Shown: positions 1 through 8,238 of the stretch, piece after piece
Position numbering within the stretch: position 1 is the first letter of the stretch
Layout: each line of letters opens with the position of its first letter
Assembly (NCBI RefSeq): GCF_009707365.1
Contig: NZ_CP046122.1
Location: 1,116,001-1,180,000 of the forward strand
From: Microlunatus sp. Gsoil 973
Lineage (GTDB): Bacteria > Actinomycetota > Actinomycetes > Propionibacteriales > Propionibacteriaceae
Reading direction: 5' to 3'
DNA length: 64,000 nucleotides
Notes under the pieces: generated by a model
The model's input: the letters and a program-made list of their open reading frames with translations, nothing else
The model's database searches: none
Told to the model about the DNA's origin: nothing
Made by a program: the position numbers and the translations under genes

Positions 1-782
1 GACAAGACGATTCCGGACACGACGTCGGGTCGTCGCCAGCCGTTATCGGCGCCGGTGGTCACGGCGTAGATCAGCGACAACAGACCGGCCGTCACGGTGA
101 TGGCGCCGCCGACGTCCAGCCGCGGTCGCCGGTCCGGACGGCTCTCGGCGAGCAGCAGCGGGGCGCCGATCAGCACGGGTATGGCCATGATCACGTTCAA
201 CGCCATGGTGGAACGCCAGCCGAGGGCGGACGTCAGGATCCCTCCGGCCAGCATGCCGAGTGTGAAGCCGAGGGACAGCACCATGCCGGATACGCCCAGT
301 GCCCGGTTGCGGGCCGGACCCTCGACGAAATTGGTGGTCAACAGTGCCATGGCGGTCGGGATGGTGATCCCGGCGGCGAGGCCCTGGACGGCGCGCGCGG
401 CCAGGAAGATAGCTGCTGTCGGCGCCACCGTGGCCGCCAGCGAGGCAACGGCGAACAGCGACAACCCGACGAGGAACATTCGGCGTCGGCCCAGCAGGTC
501 GCCGAGTCGTCCGGCAAGCAGGAGGAAGCCGCCCGACGGCAGCGCGAAGGCGGTCACCGCCCATTGCAGATGAGCCTCGGACAAACCGAGATCCTGGCCG
601 AGTCGGGGGAGGGCGACGTTCAGGATCGAGAAATCCATCGACAGGGCGAACTGGGCCGCACAGAGCAGCAACAACACCAGTCGCGCCCGGATGTCGGACG
701 GCGGGGCAGCGGGGGACGGGTCCACCAGGGGCGGGTCCATCACGGTCGGGTGGTCGCGCGGTTCGATCAGCTCTTCGGTCAC
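1..782 (-). CDS. MFS drug/multidrug transporter (DHA2/EmrB-like), 3' end beyond window
   Basis: Reading the minus strand from a GTG at 782 gives about 260 residues running off the left edge with no stop. After a Pro-rich cytoplasmic start come hydrophobic segments, the MFS motif A (GRLGDLLGRRRMF) after the second helix, and a motif-C-like glycine-rich helix (LGFTLGMLAGGIL). This is the N-terminal half of a proton-coupled major facilitator exporter, most like the 14-helix EmrB/QacA group; substrate unknown. An in-frame ATG at 740 is an alternative start. The gene is divergent from the XRE regulator at 840 with only 57 bp between, so the regulator probably controls it. C-terminal helices are not visible, so subgroup assignment is tentative. 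Confidence 0.85.
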   Translation of the reverse strand, partial: MTEELIEPRDHPTVMDPPLVDPSPAAPPSDIRARLVLLLLCAAQFALSMDFSILNVALPRLGQDLGLSEAHLQWAVTAFALPSGGFLLLAGRLGDLLGRRRMFLVGLSLFAVASLAATVAPTAAIFLAARAVQGLAAGITIPTAMALLTTNFVEGPARNRALGVSGMVLSLGFTLGMLAGGILTSALGWRSTMALNVIMAIPVLIGAPLLLAESRPDRRPRLDVGGAITVTAGLLSLIYAVTTGADNGWRRPDVVSGIVL

Positions 783-794
783 GCGTCGAGGGTC

Positions 795-832
795 GGATAA
801 TCGCGGAGTCTCCGGGGAGAGCCCCTTTATCC
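795..832. promoter_or_regulatory. Divergent promoter region with GGATAA...TTATCC inverted repeat
   Basis: A 6-bp inverted repeat (GGATAA at 795-800, TTATCC at 827-832) lies between the divergent exporter and regulator genes. The right arm includes a -10-like TATCCT (828-833) that ends 6 nt before the regulator ATG, so that transcript is probably leaderless. A role as regulator-binding site is inferred from position and symmetry only. Confidence 0.35.
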
Positions 833-839
833 TGGTGCC

Positions 840-1718
840 ATGACCACCAGTGTCCGGACCGACCTCAGTGAGTTCCTGCGTGCCGGGCGGGCACGGGTGA
901 CTGCCGAGGAGGCCGGCCTTCCCGTCGGTTCGCGCCGCCGGACACCGGGCTTGCGACGTGAGGAGGTCGCCGTCCTGGCCGGCGTCGGAGCCTCCTGGTA
1001 CCAGTGGCTGGAACAGGGCCGCGAGATCACGGTCTCCGGACAGGTGCTCGACGCCATCGCCCGGGTGCTGCGATTCAGCAATGACGAGCGCCGACATCTC
1101 TACGTCCTGGCCGGTCTCAATCCGCCGCTGCCCAGTCCGCCGGCCGATCCCTCGATCGGCGAGGACATCACCCAACTGCTGGACCGCTGGCTGCCGCATG
1201 CCGCTCACGTCGTGGACCAGTACTGGAACTTCGTCGCCGCCAACGATGTCGCGCGGGCGATCTTCGGCTGGCAGCGGGACTTCCGTGGGAACTGCCTGGT
1301 CGACTTCTTCACCAGTGACCTGTACCGCGGACGGATGGAGAACTGGGCCGAGACCGCCCCGACCGTGGTCGCCACCTACCGCCACGAGATGACCCGGCGG
1401 CTCAGCGGGGTGGAGGACGACGGCAACACCGAGATCGTGGCGGATCTGACAGCCCGGAGCCCGGAATTCGCCGAACTCTGGAGCCGGCAACAGGTGCACG
1501 CTCCGATGATCACGACGAAGACCCTTGATCACGAATACGCGGGGGAGCTGGTGTTGGAGGGCAGGATGCTGTATCTGCCCGATCGTCCGGATCTGACGCT
1601 GGTGCTGCACACTCCGGTCGAGGGCACGCCGACCGCGGAACGGCTCGCGGACCTGATGGCAGCGGCCCGCCGGTCGTCCGAACCGGCCGGGGGCCTGCGC
1701 CTGGTTGCCAGTGCCTGA
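840..1718 (+). CDS. XRE-family transcriptional regulator with MmyB-like ligand domain
   Basis: 292 residues. Residues ~10-75 form a Cro/C1-type helix-turn-helix (RRTPGLRREEVAVLAGV, then SWYQWLEQGREI, then a helix ending in VLDAIARVLRF). The rest (~100-270) matches the MmyB-like ligand-binding domain common in actinobacterial and proteobacterial regulators (LLDRWLPHAAHVVDQYWNFVAAND, YRHEMTRRLSG, DLTARSPEFAELWSRQQV, LHTPVEGTPTAERL). Such proteins usually control a neighbouring gene; here that is the divergent MFS exporter. A -10-like element 6 nt upstream suggests a leaderless message. The 3' end overlaps the next gene by 14 bp. Confidence 0.88.
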   Translation: MTTSVRTDLSEFLRAGRARVTAEEAGLPVGSRRRTPGLRREEVAVLAGVGASWYQWLEQGREITVSGQVLDAIARVLRFSNDERRHLYVLAGLNPPLPSPPADPSIGEDITQLLDRWLPHAAHVVDQYWNFVAANDVARAIFGWQRDFRGNCLVDFFTSDLYRGRMENWAETAPTVVATYRHEMTRRLSGVEDDGNTEIVADLTARSPEFAELWSRQQVHAPMITTKTLDHEYAGELVLEGRMLYLPDRPDLTLVLHTPVEGTPTAERLADLMAAARRSSEPAGGLRLVASA

Positions 1719-2205
1719 TCGGCGTACCGCCCACGTGCTGATCACCGGCCTCTCCGGAGTCGGCAAGTCCAGCGTGCTGGCAGTGCTGTCCGGACAGGGA
1801 TTTCCGGTGGCCGATACGGACTACGACGGCCTGTCCCGCTCGGACGACAGCGGAGGATGGGTGTGGGACCTCGACCGCGTCGCGGAGCTGCTCGACCGCC
1901 ACGAAACGATCTTCATCAGCGGTACGGCGCCGAACTGGCGCCCGCTGCTACCGCGATTCGATCATGTGGTGTTGTTGAGCGCACCCGAGGAGACGATGCT
2001 CTCCCGACTTGCCGACCGGACCAACAATCCGTACGGGCAGACCGCCGAGCAACGATCCGAGGCGGTCGCGTACAAGGATTCGGTCGAACCGCTGTTACGC
2101 AGGATCGCCACCATCGAGATCGACACCCGACCGCCGCTGCACGAGGTCGTCGCCGCCGTACTCGATCACGTCGGGCTGGGCGTTGATCGACCGACCACGC
2201 GATAG
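1705..2205 (+). CDS. P-loop nucleotide kinase-like protein
   Basis: 166 residues from a TTG at 1705 (GTG at 1711 is also possible), overlapping the regulator end. A Walker A motif GLSGVGKS sits at residues 15-22, followed by D-T-D (VADTDYD) as in shikimate/adenylate/gluconate kinase-like proteins, and a late Arg-rich segment (LSRLADRTNNPYG) resembling a lid. Length and order fit small AAA/shikimate-kinase-like proteins of actinobacteria whose substrates are unknown. The 3' end overlaps by 40 bp the convergent DHFR-like gene. No specific function can be given. Confidence 0.75.
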   Translation: MPVPDRRTAHVLITGLSGVGKSSVLAVLSGQGFPVADTDYDGLSRSDDSGGWVWDLDRVAELLDRHETIFISGTAPNWRPLLPRFDHVVLLSAPEETMLSRLADRTNNPYGQTAEQRSEAVAYKDSVEPLLRRIATIEIDTRPPLHEVVAAVLDHVGLGVDRPTTR

Positions 2206-2762
2206 TTCAGGTGTGTCGCGGCCGGTGACGCCTTCTCGAAGGTGCGCTCCAAGCTGATCGCCGAGTCGAGCGAGGCGAACAGCGGTGTCCCGCCGCCCAA
2301 CAGGACCGGGACGATATGGACCCGGATCTCGTCGACCAGCCCGAGCGGCAGCGCCTGTTGCATGACGGTCGCGCCGTGCAGACCGACGACCTTGTCACCC
2401 GCTGCGATCTTGGCCTGCTCGATCGCGCCGGCGACGCCGTCGGTGACGAACCGGAACGCCGCGGGATAGCTGCGGGTCGGCGCGTTGTGGGTCACCACGA
2501 AACAGGGCGTGTCACCAAGTGGGCCGCCGTCACCCCATCCGCCGTCTCCTTCGTTCTTCTCGAACGACGTACGACCCATGACGACGGCTCCGCAGCCGTC
2601 GATCATCTCCTGCAGCATCGCGCGATCCTCCTGTGTCGCGGCGTCGAACATCCAGTCGTGCAACATCCCGGCACCATCGCCGAAGGGATTGTCGCGAGTG
2701 TCGTTGGGTCCCGTGACGTACCCGTCGAGCGACATCGACATGTCGCAGATCACCTGTGCCAT
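2166..2762 (-). CDS. Dihydrofolate reductase-family protein (RibD C-terminal fold)
   Basis: 198 residues from the ATG at 2762, preceded by GGAAAGGG at a suitable distance; an upstream TTG-type extension to 2828 is less likely. The start MAQVICDMSMSLDGYVTGPND is typical of the RibD-C/DHFR-like group in which the N-terminal strand is followed by S-L-D-G. Further family features are VVMGRTSFE, a glycine-rich V-G-L-H-G-A segment binding NADPH, and the terminal LVDEIRVHIVPVLLGGGTPLF. These proteins are NADPH-dependent reductases of unknown substrate, not housekeeping DHFR. It converges with and overlaps the P-loop gene. Confidence 0.85.
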   Translation of the reverse strand: MAQVICDMSMSLDGYVTGPNDTRDNPFGDGAGMLHDWMFDAATQEDRAMLQEMIDGCGAVVMGRTSFEKNEGDGGWGDGGPLGDTPCFVVTHNAPTRSYPAAFRFVTDGVAGAIEQAKIAAGDKVVGLHGATVMQQALPLGLVDEIRVHIVPVLLGGGTPLFASLDSAISLERTFEKASPAATHLNYRVVGRSTPSPT

Positions 2763-2950
2763 GAGCTTTGCCCTTTCCGTGGCTGGTCTCTTGCCCACTC
2801 GTCGAACGAGGCCGATCGTTTTCGACACCGGAAAGGAGGGAGCCCGATGACACCGTGGTAGGAATCGCGACCCGGTCGTCCGATCCGGCCACGGAACAGG
2901 CCGAATCAGTCGGCGACGTCGCGATTCTCGTCAAAGCTCCTTGGACCGTC

Positions 2951-3151
2951 TCAGGACTTCGGTATGAGTGTGCATGAGATGGTCTGGGCCCGGATGACGC
3001 CGCCATCGAAGACGAACGTGTCGACGCCGTCCGGGACGGTGTTCAGCGCCGAATCGGCGGTCCACCGGAGCAGCAGGAGGTTGTCGGAGAACACCGCGGC
3101 CTGGGCTTCGAGGCTGAGTTGGGGGAGCGCTTCGGCGAGTCCTTCGAACAA
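2951..3151 (-). pseudogene. Truncated NTF2/SnoaL-like protein (C-terminal part)
   Basis: A 66-codon reading frame starting at a TTG encodes LLLLRWTADSALN, VPDGVDTFVFDGGVIRAQTISCTLIP: the last two strands of an NTF2/SnoaL-like (ketosteroid-isomerase fold) domain. The frame stays open for about 25 more codons upstream (INSAPRERRDICECRG) before a stop near 3229, but that part does not supply the usual N-terminal helices. The family is normally 110-140 residues, so this looks like a 5'-truncated gene. The call rests on a short stretch and is weak. Confidence 0.4.
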
Positions 3152-3380
3152 GCCGCGGATGGCGAGCCTCCCGCGGCACTCACAAATGTCCCTTCTCTCT
3201 CGTGGCGCGCTGTTGATCAGCTGTGATCAACCTGTGAGAGGAGGCTCTAGCGAACGTGGGTCAGAGCCGGTCCCGAAGCACCGATGCTGCGGTTCGGTGG
3301 CGGAGATGAGTGGCGATGATCTTGAAGCCGATGATCTTGGTGCCCGAACCGGCGAACGATCAGCAACGACCGGGAGCCGT

Positions 3381-3887
3381 TCAGTTCTCCACCGGTGGCA
3401 ATGCCGCCCGGGCCAGCTTCTCTTCCTCATGAAGTGCGGCCGTGATGGCATCCACGTCGCCCTCGAGGCCGAGTCCTGGCAACCACTCCCGGAACCGCGT
3501 CCCACACGTCACCAGACTATGCATGAGGTCCGCGGCGTCGACTCGGATGTCGTTCACCCGATCACCGGAGATTCGCACGGTGTCGCCCTCGTGATCCAGC
3601 CGCAGGAGTCCGTACGTATCGGTGTAGTTGATCGACACGTGGTCCTGATCGTGCAGCTGGGCCACCGCGCGGAAGCAGACATTGGTGATCAGTGGCACCA
3701 GCTCATCCTCCGGCGCCACCACCGGTTGTCGGGCCGATCGGATCTGCACCTGCCCGCGCAGCTGGCGGTACCCACGGGTCGGGACGACCAGACCGGCAGC
3801 GTCGGGCTCGGGGACGAAAACGCCGGACCGCACTTCGACGGCGAAGCGGCAATGCACGCTACGGAAGCCGTCCGAGGAACCAGCCAA
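3381..3887 (-). CDS. Hypothetical protein, probable immunity partner of the upstream toxin-like gene
   Basis: 168 residues, no family recognised. It starts (TTG at 3887; GTG-type starts lie just inside) within the last 29 bp of the 867-residue gene, with GAGGAG a suitable distance upstream inside that gene, so the two are translationally coupled. The protein is soluble, acidic, with no signal peptide or membrane segment: an N-terminal beta-rich region (VEVRSGVFVPEP, YRQLRGQVQIRS), a middle HDQDHVSINYTDTYGLLRLDHEGDTVRISGDRVNDI, and a helical C-terminus. Small size, position directly after a C-terminal toxin-like domain and coupling are what is expected of an immunity protein. That function is inferred. 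Confidence 0.6.
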   Translation of the reverse strand: MAGSSDGFRSVHCRFAVEVRSGVFVPEPDAAGLVVPTRGYRQLRGQVQIRSARQPVVAPEDELVPLITNVCFRAVAQLHDQDHVSINYTDTYGLLRLDHEGDTVRISGDRVNDIRVDAADLMHSLVTCGTRFREWLPGLGLEGDVDAITAALHEEEKLARAALPPVEN

Positions 3888-6462
3888 GACCTGTCATCTC
3901 CTCTCGGGTGAAGTTCATCACGTCGGCCCGGCCGGCCTGCAACGGGAAGAACTGAACGACCTCGCCGCCGTCACGGGTGATCTGGACAAGCATCTCGCCG
4001 AGCGCTCCGCCCTCGATATTGACCGCTTTGGCGGTGTTGGACGGGAATGAGTCGCCTCGCCGTTTGAGTGCAGCGAGCGCCCGCTCGATCCCGTCCTGGA
4101 TGTCGGCCGCGGTGGTGCCCGGCGGAAAGAACGTGTTCTCCACCTTGATCTGTTGGAAGTCGAACCCGTCGTAGGTGTGTCGTTCGACGAAGTGTGCCAT
4201 GTTCGCCCGGTCGGCGTACGGTCCGAACGCGGGGTCCTGTACGACACCGCCCGATGCAACACGGTTGGCCGGGAAGCGGTCCAATGCGTTCTCCAGTTTG
4301 GCGAGCACGTTCAGGTCCCCGCGTGCCGACTCCAGGAGCGGGCGCACGCGCCCGGGCTGGTTGCCGACCCGACCCAGCAGTCGCTCCACCATATTGCCGT
4401 CGTCGGCGGCCAGCCTGATCAGGTCCCGCAGTTGTCCGCCCGGCACCCCGGTAACGCCGCGGATGCGTTCCACGCGGAAGACCTCGAGCTCGGTGTTCAG
4501 GGCGTCCGCGCGATTGAAGGCGGCAAGCTCGCCCGGGGCGTCGCCGGCGGCGACGGCGACCTGCTCCTCACGGGCGATCGTTTGCAGCCGATCGCGGAAC
4601 TGCTGAGCCTCGGGCGATGCCTGGGCGAGCTCGGTATCGAAGCGGGCAGCGATCGACTGGCAGGGGGAGTGGCAAACGATCAACCGGCCGTCCTCGAGCA
4701 GCTTCAGCCGGCCACCACCTGGCAGCGACTTGGCCAACCGGACCCCGTCGGACACCTCGCTTGCCGTCAGTCGGGACGGCGACTTGGGCGGCTTGCCCTT
4801 CGGCCGGACGGGCTCTTGACTCTTTCCCTTGATCCGGGTCGGCTCGTCGACCTTGGCCGCTGACCCCGGTCCGCCTCCCTCCGACTCCTTGATCGCGATC
4901 TTCGCCGCCTGCTGTGGTGACATCGCCGGTGCCTCGGCGAGCAGTCGGGTCACCCGAGCCTCGAGTTGGGCGAGCGTGGCACTCAGACCGAAGTAGTCCA
5001 GAGCTATCCGCAGTGGAGCTGTGATCAATGCGCTGGTCAGGTGAGCACTGGCCTTCTGCAGTGACAGGACGGTGTCGGCGGACGACGCGTCGACGAAGGC
5101 GCTACCCAGGTCCCACAGCGCCTTGGCCAGATCGACACCCATCTCGACGCCGAGGTAGGCATCGACGATGATGTCGACGAACGGAATGGCCTGCAACCCC
5201 ATGAACAGCAGCAGCTTCTCCATGATGTCGCCGATGTTGTCGACCAGCACGTGCACCATGAGCAGCAGCTGGTCGCCGACGTAGTCGCGGTCGATCATCC
5301 ACAAGAAGGCATGCTTCAACGTTTCGATCATGCCCCAGCGCGCAATGATCGCGTCGGCCTCGCCGAGCTTGACCTTGAAGAGATCAGCCGCTTGCTGCCA
5401 CAGCTCACCCGACCGGTGCAGACCGGTGGCGTACGACAGGATCGCGGTCAGCATGATCAACTCATGCAGATTGACGACATCGGCATCGAGCTCGCGGAAC
5501 TGGTCCTCGCCGGGTGGGGCACCGGAGGACGCGAAGTCCTTGACCCTGCTGTACGTGCCCTTGATCTTCGCCAACTCCGCGGGATCGACAGTCTCTTCGC
5601 CGGAACGGACGGAATCGACCAGGCGCTTGAGAATCTGGGTCCACCAACGGACGAGTTCAGCACGCATCGCCGAGGCCCGGTAGCCGAGAGCCGCCTGTGC
5701 GTAGTCCCGCACGACGTCCGGGTCGCTCAGCAGGGCGTGTTGCGGCTTGAGGTCGAAGCTCTTCAGGCCGCCGATCTCGGCGAGACTTACCGGGAGGCCG
5801 TACTCCGTCACCTCGCGCGGGACGCGTGCGCCGACCTGTCCGAGGTTCTCCCAGCTTCGTTGGTGGTCGGCGGCGAGGCCCGCGGCGTCGAGGCCGAGAT
5901 CGAGGGTCTTGGCCAGGATGTCGGCCCAGCTGGAAGGAAACGCCTGGGGGTTCTGGATCATCACCTGGTCGGCGTCCGCGCCGAGCTTGGTGATGGTCAC
6001 GGATTCCTTCGCGGCGTTGGTCTTGCAGACCTCGACGTAGGCGATGACGGCTGCCTCATCGGCAAGGTCGTCGGGGTGGGTGAACTGGAGCAACAGCAGT
6101 GCGCGTTCCAAGCGAGCCGCCAGTTCCGGATCGGAATCCTCGGCGTCGGTGATGCCCTTTTCGAGCAGTTTCATCTGCTCGGACATGGCTGCTGCCGCCT
6201 GCGGATTGGCCATCTGCCCGATGCCCGACTCCGGCTCCCGCTGAACGTGATCCCGCGTGGGGCCCGGCCGTTCGCTGCGGGTCTTGATCAATCGGGCAAC
6301 GGCGGCGTTGCCGACCATGGTCTGCATGGTGAGCATCGACTGCGGGTGGTTCCCGAAAGGGCGCGGCTCCTCCCTCTTGACCGCTGCCCTGGGTTTGAGC
6401 GGCTTGTCCGCGTACGCCGGCTGCGGTTCCCGGTGCGCACCGCCTGCATGGGTGCCCGCCAC
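3859..6462 (-). CDS. Polymorphic-toxin/eCIS-effector-like protein with C-terminal RNase-like domain
   Basis: 867 residues from GTG 6462; no clear ribosome site, so the start is uncertain. The N-terminus is disordered and contains MQTMVGNAAVARLI (residues ~46-59), close to the 'LQ..xGNxAVxRLL' motif that recurs at the N-termini of actinobacterial polymorphic toxins and extracellular contractile-injection-system cargo. A long mainly helical region follows (~80-520), then a Lys/Pro linker (~545-575), a pretoxin-like block (GGGRLKLLEDGRLIVCHSPC) and a C-terminal domain (~753-867) with HFVERH (757-762) and ENTFFPPGTTAADI. That layout resembles CdiA-CT-type RNase domains with a conserved H..ERH, but the exact family is not certain. 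No eCIS, T6SS or DUF4157 gene is in the window. Confidence 0.65.
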   Translation of the reverse strand: MAGTHAGGAHREPQPAYADKPLKPRAAVKREEPRPFGNHPQSMLTMQTMVGNAAVARLIKTRSERPGPTRDHVQREPESGIGQMANPQAAAAMSEQMKLLEKGITDAEDSDPELAARLERALLLLQFTHPDDLADEAAVIAYVEVCKTNAAKESVTITKLGADADQVMIQNPQAFPSSWADILAKTLDLGLDAAGLAADHQRSWENLGQVGARVPREVTEYGLPVSLAEIGGLKSFDLKPQHALLSDPDVVRDYAQAALGYRASAMRAELVRWWTQILKRLVDSVRSGEETVDPAELAKIKGTYSRVKDFASSGAPPGEDQFRELDADVVNLHELIMLTAILSYATGLHRSGELWQQAADLFKVKLGEADAIIARWGMIETLKHAFLWMIDRDYVGDQLLLMVHVLVDNIGDIMEKLLLFMGLQAIPFVDIIVDAYLGVEMGVDLAKALWDLGSAFVDASSADTVLSLQKASAHLTSALITAPLRIALDYFGLSATLAQLEARVTRLLAEAPAMSPQQAAKIAIKESEGGGPGSAAKVDEPTRIKGKSQEPVRPKGKPPKSPSRLTASEVSDGVRLAKSLPGGGRLKLLEDGRLIVCHSPCQSIAARFDTELAQASPEAQQFRDRLQTIAREEQVAVAAGDAPGELAAFNRADALNTELEVFRVERIRGVTGVPGGQLRDLIRLAADDGNMVERLLGRVGNQPGRVRPLLESARGDLNVLAKLENALDRFPANRVASGGVVQDPAFGPYADRANMAHFVERHTYDGFDFQQIKVENTFFPPGTTAADIQDGIERALAALKRRGDSFPSNTAKAVNIEGGALGEMLVQITRDGGEVVQFFPLQAGRADVMNFTREEMTGLGWFLGRLP

Positions 6463-6653
6463 AACGACAAGTGCAGCAGCAATCTGTGGCGGCTGGCCAT
6501 GGCTACCGGGAACCCGATGAGGCAGCGCCCGATGCCCGTTCGCGCAGCACAGAACCCGTGAATCGCCGAGCAGATCACAGGATCACGGTGACTGCTTTAC
6601 GTCCTTGGTGAACGAGGGCTCGAAAATACACGTCGCGTCGGTTGCGGGATCGC

Positions 6654-6659
6654 TAACCT
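6654..6659 (+). promoter_or_regulatory. -10 element TAACCT, leaderless start for the S66 peptidase gene
   Basis: TAACCT ends 6 nt before the GTG at 6666 and no Shine-Dalgarno sequence is present, the arrangement of actinobacterial leaderless messages in which transcription starts on the first base of the start codon. No good -35 is visible. Confidence 0.4.
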
Positions 6660-6665
6660 GCGGAT

Positions 6666-7658
6666 GTGCCGTCGACGATCATCCCGCCCAAACTGCACTC
6701 CGGAGACGTGATCCGGGTCGTAGCTCCTGCCCGATCCCGGAGACTGATCATGGAGCATGACAACACCCGGTGGATCAACGAGCGATTCGCTGACCTCGGT
6801 CTGACGCTGACGTTCGGTGATCATGTGGACGAGGACGACATGTTCAGGAGTGCTGCGATCACGTCCCGTTACGCCGATCTGCACGCAGCATTCGCCGATG
6901 ATGCGGTGGCCGGGATCCTCACTGTCATCGGAGGATTCAACAGCAACGAACTGCTGCCGTACCTGGACTGGGAGCTGATCACAGCACATCCCAAGATCAT
7001 CTGTGGTTACTCCGATATCACGGCACTGCAGAACGCCATCCAGGCTCGAACCGGCGTGATCACGTACTCGGGCCCGCACTGGTCCAGCTTCGGAATGCGT
7101 GATCACTTCGAACCGACGGGTCAGTGGTTCCGGGCTGCTCTGATGGGGTCACAGCCGATTGAACTGACGCCCTCGGAGAGCTGGACCGATGATCCGTGGT
7201 TCGCCGATCAGGACCATCGGGAAGTGATTCCCAACCCGGGCTGGGCACCGCTCCGCGACGGCACGGCATCCGGACGGATCGTCGGTGGGAATCTCTGCAC
7301 GCTCAATCTGCTCCAGGGGACCCCGTACATGCCCTCTCTTGACGGGGCACTGCTGTTCCTCGAGGACGACTACCTGACCAATCCTGTCGAATTCGCGCGC
7401 AATCTCACATCGCTCCTCCAACTCCCCGACGCCGAAGGCGTGACCGGCGTCGTCATCGGGCGCTTCCAGCGCGCGTCAGCGATGACGATCGAGCACCTGG
7501 ACGAGATCATCCGTCGGCAACCAGCCCTGGACGGAAAGCCGGTACTGGCCGGCGTCGATTTCGGGCACACCAGCCCGATGATCACCTTCCCAGTGGGCGG
7601 CCGCGCGAGGATCCGGGTCAGCTACTCCGGCTCGGCCGTGACCGTGTCGGACACCTGA
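6666..7658 (+). CDS. S66-family LD-carboxypeptidase (MccF-like)
   Basis: 330 residues. The N-terminus (KLHSGDVIRVVAPARSRR) and the central nucleophile motif ICGYSDIT (Ser ~116) are the signature of peptidase family S66, Ser-Glu-His enzymes that cut L,D bonds in murein tetrapeptides (LdcA) or microcin C-type conjugates (MccF). The downstream GRIVGGNLCTLNLLQGT, LFLEDDYLTNPVEFARNLTSLLQL and the terminal GVDFGHTSPMITFPVG (catalytic His region) are all present. The sequence is closer to the MccF-like branch than to LdcA, so self-immunity or detoxification is possible; cytoplasmic, no signal peptide. Single gene, divergent from the toxin-like gene. Confidence 0.85.
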   Translation: MPSTIIPPKLHSGDVIRVVAPARSRRLIMEHDNTRWINERFADLGLTLTFGDHVDEDDMFRSAAITSRYADLHAAFADDAVAGILTVIGGFNSNELLPYLDWELITAHPKIICGYSDITALQNAIQARTGVITYSGPHWSSFGMRDHFEPTGQWFRAALMGSQPIELTPSESWTDDPWFADQDHREVIPNPGWAPLRDGTASGRIVGGNLCTLNLLQGTPYMPSLDGALLFLEDDYLTNPVEFARNLTSLLQLPDAEGVTGVVIGRFQRASAMTIEHLDEIIRRQPALDGKPVLAGVDFGHTSPMITFPVGGRARIRVSYSGSAVTVSDT

Positions 7659-8238
7659 CAGCCGACACAGATGGTGGGGCGTGAGGTGCCGTAAGTCAGG
7701 GCATTCGCGTTGGACGAGGGCTCCGAAGATCGGGCGGAGAAATCGCTCTGACCAGGCGATTCAGTGGGCGCCCCCGGTAGGATTCGAATTTATTCACTGG
7801 GTCTCGCCGGCTAGGGCAAATGCCAGCTGACTAGGGGAGTCGCAGAAGCGATCCGCTTGATTCCGGTAACTGTTGTAGTTTCATATTGCACGTGGTTGCA
7901 CGGGAGGGTGCGTAGGGTGCCGCGATTGGCGAAGAAACGCGCAAGACACGCGAGGCTTGGGGGCGTGTCAGGAGGCTGCCATCGGGCATGTACTCGTGCG
8001 ACTGGATGTGAAACAAGCTGAGGTCCGTTTCACCCGCTCGGCTCGGATGCCCGATCAGGTGCTGCGTCATCTGCAACCGACCGCAACCAGTCAGGCGGAT
8101 CTTTCATGGCCATTCGCCGAGCACAGCGTCGGCTAGTTGGCACGTGCCGCAGTGGGAGCTTGCCGACCGGATCTGGGTGTCCCGAGCATGATCATTTGTC
8201 TCGCTTGAGGATCCTTCACCGCCCGCTCCCGAGGGTTC
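7659..8238. other. Gene-poor interval leading into the tRNA-Arg insertion
   Basis: No convincing gene. It holds the left copy of the tRNA-Arg-derived repeat (7765-7788) and a pair of TTGCACG words at about 7885-7903. Short open frames here have no recognisable sequence and overlap one another. Confidence 0.5.
7765..7788. repeat. Distal attachment-site copy of tRNA-Arg 3' end (24 bp)
   Basis: 24 bases starting TGGGCGCCCCCGGTAGG are identical to 8838-8861, which contains the 3' acceptor and T-arm end of the tRNA-Arg gene. After base 7788 the sequence departs from the tRNA, so this is a partial copy, as left by site-specific integration into a tRNA 3' end. Confidence 0.8.
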
